5,945 nucleotides of DNA from an uncultured Collinsella sp. (GTDB lineage Bacteria; Actinomycetota; Coriobacteriia; Coriobacteriales; Coriobacteriaceae). The DNA lies in the NCBI GenBank assembly GCA_900551185.1, contig URVF01000099.1, positions 1 through 5,945 of the forward strand, written 5' to 3'. A model generated the notes under the pieces. The model was not told where the DNA came from and ran no database searches. It was given only the letters and a program-made list of their open reading frames with translations. The position numbers were made by a program, and so were the translations under genes. Below, piece after piece: positions 4,523-5,945 of this stretch. Numbering within the stretch: position 1 is the stretch's first letter; every line of letters starts with the position of its first letter.

Positions 4523-5896
4523 CTAGCTGCTGCGGCGCTTGGACGCGACGAGGCCGGCGCCGATAACGGACGCGCCCGCGATGCCGAGGGCCGCTGCCGC
4601 CGTCGCGGCGTTGTCGCCCGTGGCGGCCAGAACACCGGAAGCGCTTTTGGCGCCGGCGGCAGTCTTGGTCGTAACGGTCTTGGTAACCGCCGTGGTGGTC
4701 TTTGCGTCCTTATCTACGGGCTTGGGGTCAGGCTTCTGCTCGGGATTGGGCATAGGATCGGGATCGGGCTCCGGTGTCGGCTCGGGCTCCGGTGTCGGCT
4801 CCGACTCCTGCCCGTCTCCAAAATCAATCACTACATCATGGGCGACCTCGGCAGAACCGACGATATCCGTAATAGCAGACGAACCGGCAACACCGACGAC
4901 CTGCCCGTTCTGGGAGCTCGGCCATTTCCCCGTATCGACAACCTTCTTCACATCGCGCACGGCACCGTCCGTCGGAGTCGTAATCATCGCGTTCCCTTGT
5001 AAATCGATCATCGCGGCACGGAACAGTGTCGCATTCGCGCCGTTGCGGTTGATCGCATAGATTCCCGCAGTCGCCCCCGAAGCCTCAATCTTCGATTTGA
5101 AAATCTGGATACGAGGCGTTTCAAACTTGGTATTTGCCTCTGCCATGATTCCAAAACTTTGATTGCGATCGGCGTCGATGCCGCTTGCGGCAGACAAGCT
5201 TCGAGACGTGAGGTTCGACTTCTCGACAAGCATCCACACCGCACCGGCTTGCGAGCGTGCGCTGATACCCGCCGAGAGCGAAGCCGCACTACCAGCCGAA
5301 AGCGTGACATCGGCTCCGTTGACGATTTTCATGAGGGTATTCTTCTTGATACCAAACGTATTGATGCACATGGAAGCCCACGAGGCATCGCCAGTCTTAA
5401 TCGACAGACTGGCGCCATCGACGGTGACATCGCCGCCGTGCTCATAAGCGGAATCCGGCTCTTCCTGCTCGCCTTCCTGGGCAGCGTGTCTGTTTGGAAT
5501 GTTATCAGCATGGATACCGCAGATGATCTCCATTGGACGCCAAGATCCTTCAGCCGATTTCGCCTCGATTTTGACATCAGCGCCCTTATCGATTGTCACG
5601 CTGCCGGCCGTCGCGCGAATGCCCGCCACGTTTTCCGCTGCACCCGAAGCCGTCGCGTTGACGCTGACGCCGCTGATGGTCACATCGCCGCCGGTCCTGC
5701 CGTCTCCCGACGCTGTAATTACATCGTTCTGGGCCGTCGCATTCAGGGTGCCGTCGCCGGCAATGGCAAGGTTACCGTTCTTAACAGCAATGGCGCTCTG
5801 CCCGGCGTCGGCCGTGACGGTGTTGGTGCCCGTCACGCCGATGGTGAGGTTGCCCTTGGCGCCGATGGAGCCGCCGTCGTAGCCGTTGAGCTTCAT
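4523..5896 (-). CDS. LAATG-anchored repetitive (beta-helix-type) surface protein, 5' truncated (457 residues visible)
   Basis: The frame is open from the contig edge to TAG at 4525-4523. The ATG at 5896-5894 is simply the first genomic codon: no signal peptide follows it, and the text opens inside a repeat domain (MKLNGYDGGS, then GNLTIGVTGTNTVTA), so the true start is missing. Residues 1-310 are Gly/Ala/Asn/Thr-rich short strands with recurring xGIxA turns (AGIRA 91, CGIHA 126, AGISA 209, SGIDA 238, FGIMA 248, AGIYA 277) and GGDVT units (69-73, 154-158), typical of right-handed beta-helix or carbohydrate-binding-like surface proteins. A spacer of EPTPEP repeats (365-395), LAATGD (423-428), a hydrophobic segment and KRRSS follow. 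The anchor closely matches that of the 386-aa protein downstream. A starting residue at 5911 would be adapter-coded (MYKRQ). Adhesion or glycan binding is inference. Confidence 0.85.
   Translation of the reverse strand: MKLNGYDGGSIGAKGNLTIGVTGTNTVTADAGQSAIAVKNGNLAIAGDGTLNATAQNDVITASGDGRTGGDVTISGVSVNATASGAAENVAGIRATAGSVTIDKGADVKIEAKSAEGSWRPMEIICGIHADNIPNRHAAQEGEQEEPDSAYEHGGDVTVDGASLSIKTGDASWASMCINTFGIKKNTLMKIVNGADVTLSAGSAASLSAGISARSQAGAVWMLVEKSNLTSRSLSAASGIDADRNQSFGIMAEANTKFETPRIQIFKSKIEASGATAGIYAINRNGANATLFRAAMIDLQGNAMITTPTDGAVRDVKKVVDTGKWPSSQNGQVVGVAGSSAITDIVGSAEVAHDVVIDFGDGQESEPTPEPEPTPEPDPDPMPNPEQKPDPKPVDKDAKTTTAVTKTVTTKTAAGAKSASGVLAATGDNAATAAAALGIAGASVIGAGLVASKRRSS
4766..4801 (-). repeat. 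Two perfect tandem 18-bp units in the wall-spacer coding region
   Basis: GGGCTCCGGTGTCGGCTC occurs at 4766-4783 and again at 4784-4801. On the minus strand each unit encodes EPTPEP, giving the Pro/Glu spacer before the sorting signal. Copy number may vary between strains by slippage without shifting the frame. Confidence 0.85.
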
Positions 5897-5945
5897 CTGT
5901 CTCTTATACACATCTGACGCTGCCGACGATCTTACGCGTGTAGAT
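5897..5945. other. Untrimmed Illumina Nextera i5 adapter (not biological)
   Basis: CTGTCTCTTATACACATCT (5897-5915) is the Tn5 mosaic end, GACGCTGCCGACGA (5916-5929) the Nextera read-1 segment, 5930-5937 (TCTTACGC) an index, and 5938-5945 the start of the P5 primer. Genomic sequence ends at 5896. Confidence 0.98.

Noticed and set aside
4318..4635. N-terminal extension of the 386-aa surface protein to 492 residues
   Set aside because: It would run through a REP hairpin and overlap the end of the upstream gene, and it would bury the signal peptide. ATG 4317 has a strong Shine-Dalgarno.

Overview
The window is a 5,847-bp piece of bacterial DNA (50-5896) with untrimmed Illumina Nextera adapters at both ends (1-49 and 5897-5945). 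High GC, strong bias to C/G at third codon positions, dispersed GGGACAGG-type hairpins and LAATG-anchored surface proteins fit a gut actinobacterium of the class Coriobacteriia, probably Collinsella. That assignment is inferred from sequence style, not from a search.

Left part (50-603): the 3' end of an unrecognised plus-strand gene, a strong intrinsic terminator flanked by two oppositely oriented REP-like copies, then a -10-like element and a roughly 100-nt structured leader. Centre (604-2843): a two-gene operon with a 10-nt overlap, read here as NfnA and NfnB, the electron-bifurcating NADH-dependent reduced ferredoxin:NADP+ oxidoreductase. Automatic pipelines often call these a dihydroorotate/sulfide dehydrogenase-like protein and 'glutamate synthase'. 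No glutaminase-type large subunit is present, so a redox role in supplying NADPH from NADH and reduced ferredoxin is the better reading. A canonical terminator follows.

Right part (2844-5896): a 313-bp intergenic stretch between convergent genes holds the nfn terminator, one REP hairpin and two related 55-57 nt hairpins built on TCTCAATCTGTAACA arms. Then come two minus-strand genes for cell-wall surface proteins. The upstream one (4523-5896, its 5' end cut off by the contig end) looks like a repetitive beta-helix-type protein. The downstream one (3157-4317) has a signal peptide, an Ala/Pro/Thr-rich stalk, an unrecognised globular domain and a Pro/Lys-rich wall spacer. Both end in nearly the same sorting signal (LAATGD, hydrophobic segment, basic tail), so both are probably attached by the same sortase. 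A REP hairpin and a possible weak terminator separate them.

The clearest biology is a bifurcating redox enzyme pair with a structured leader, and a pair of surface proteins sharing an LAxTG-type anchor. I see no CRISPR array, tRNA, rRNA, transposase or prophage gene.
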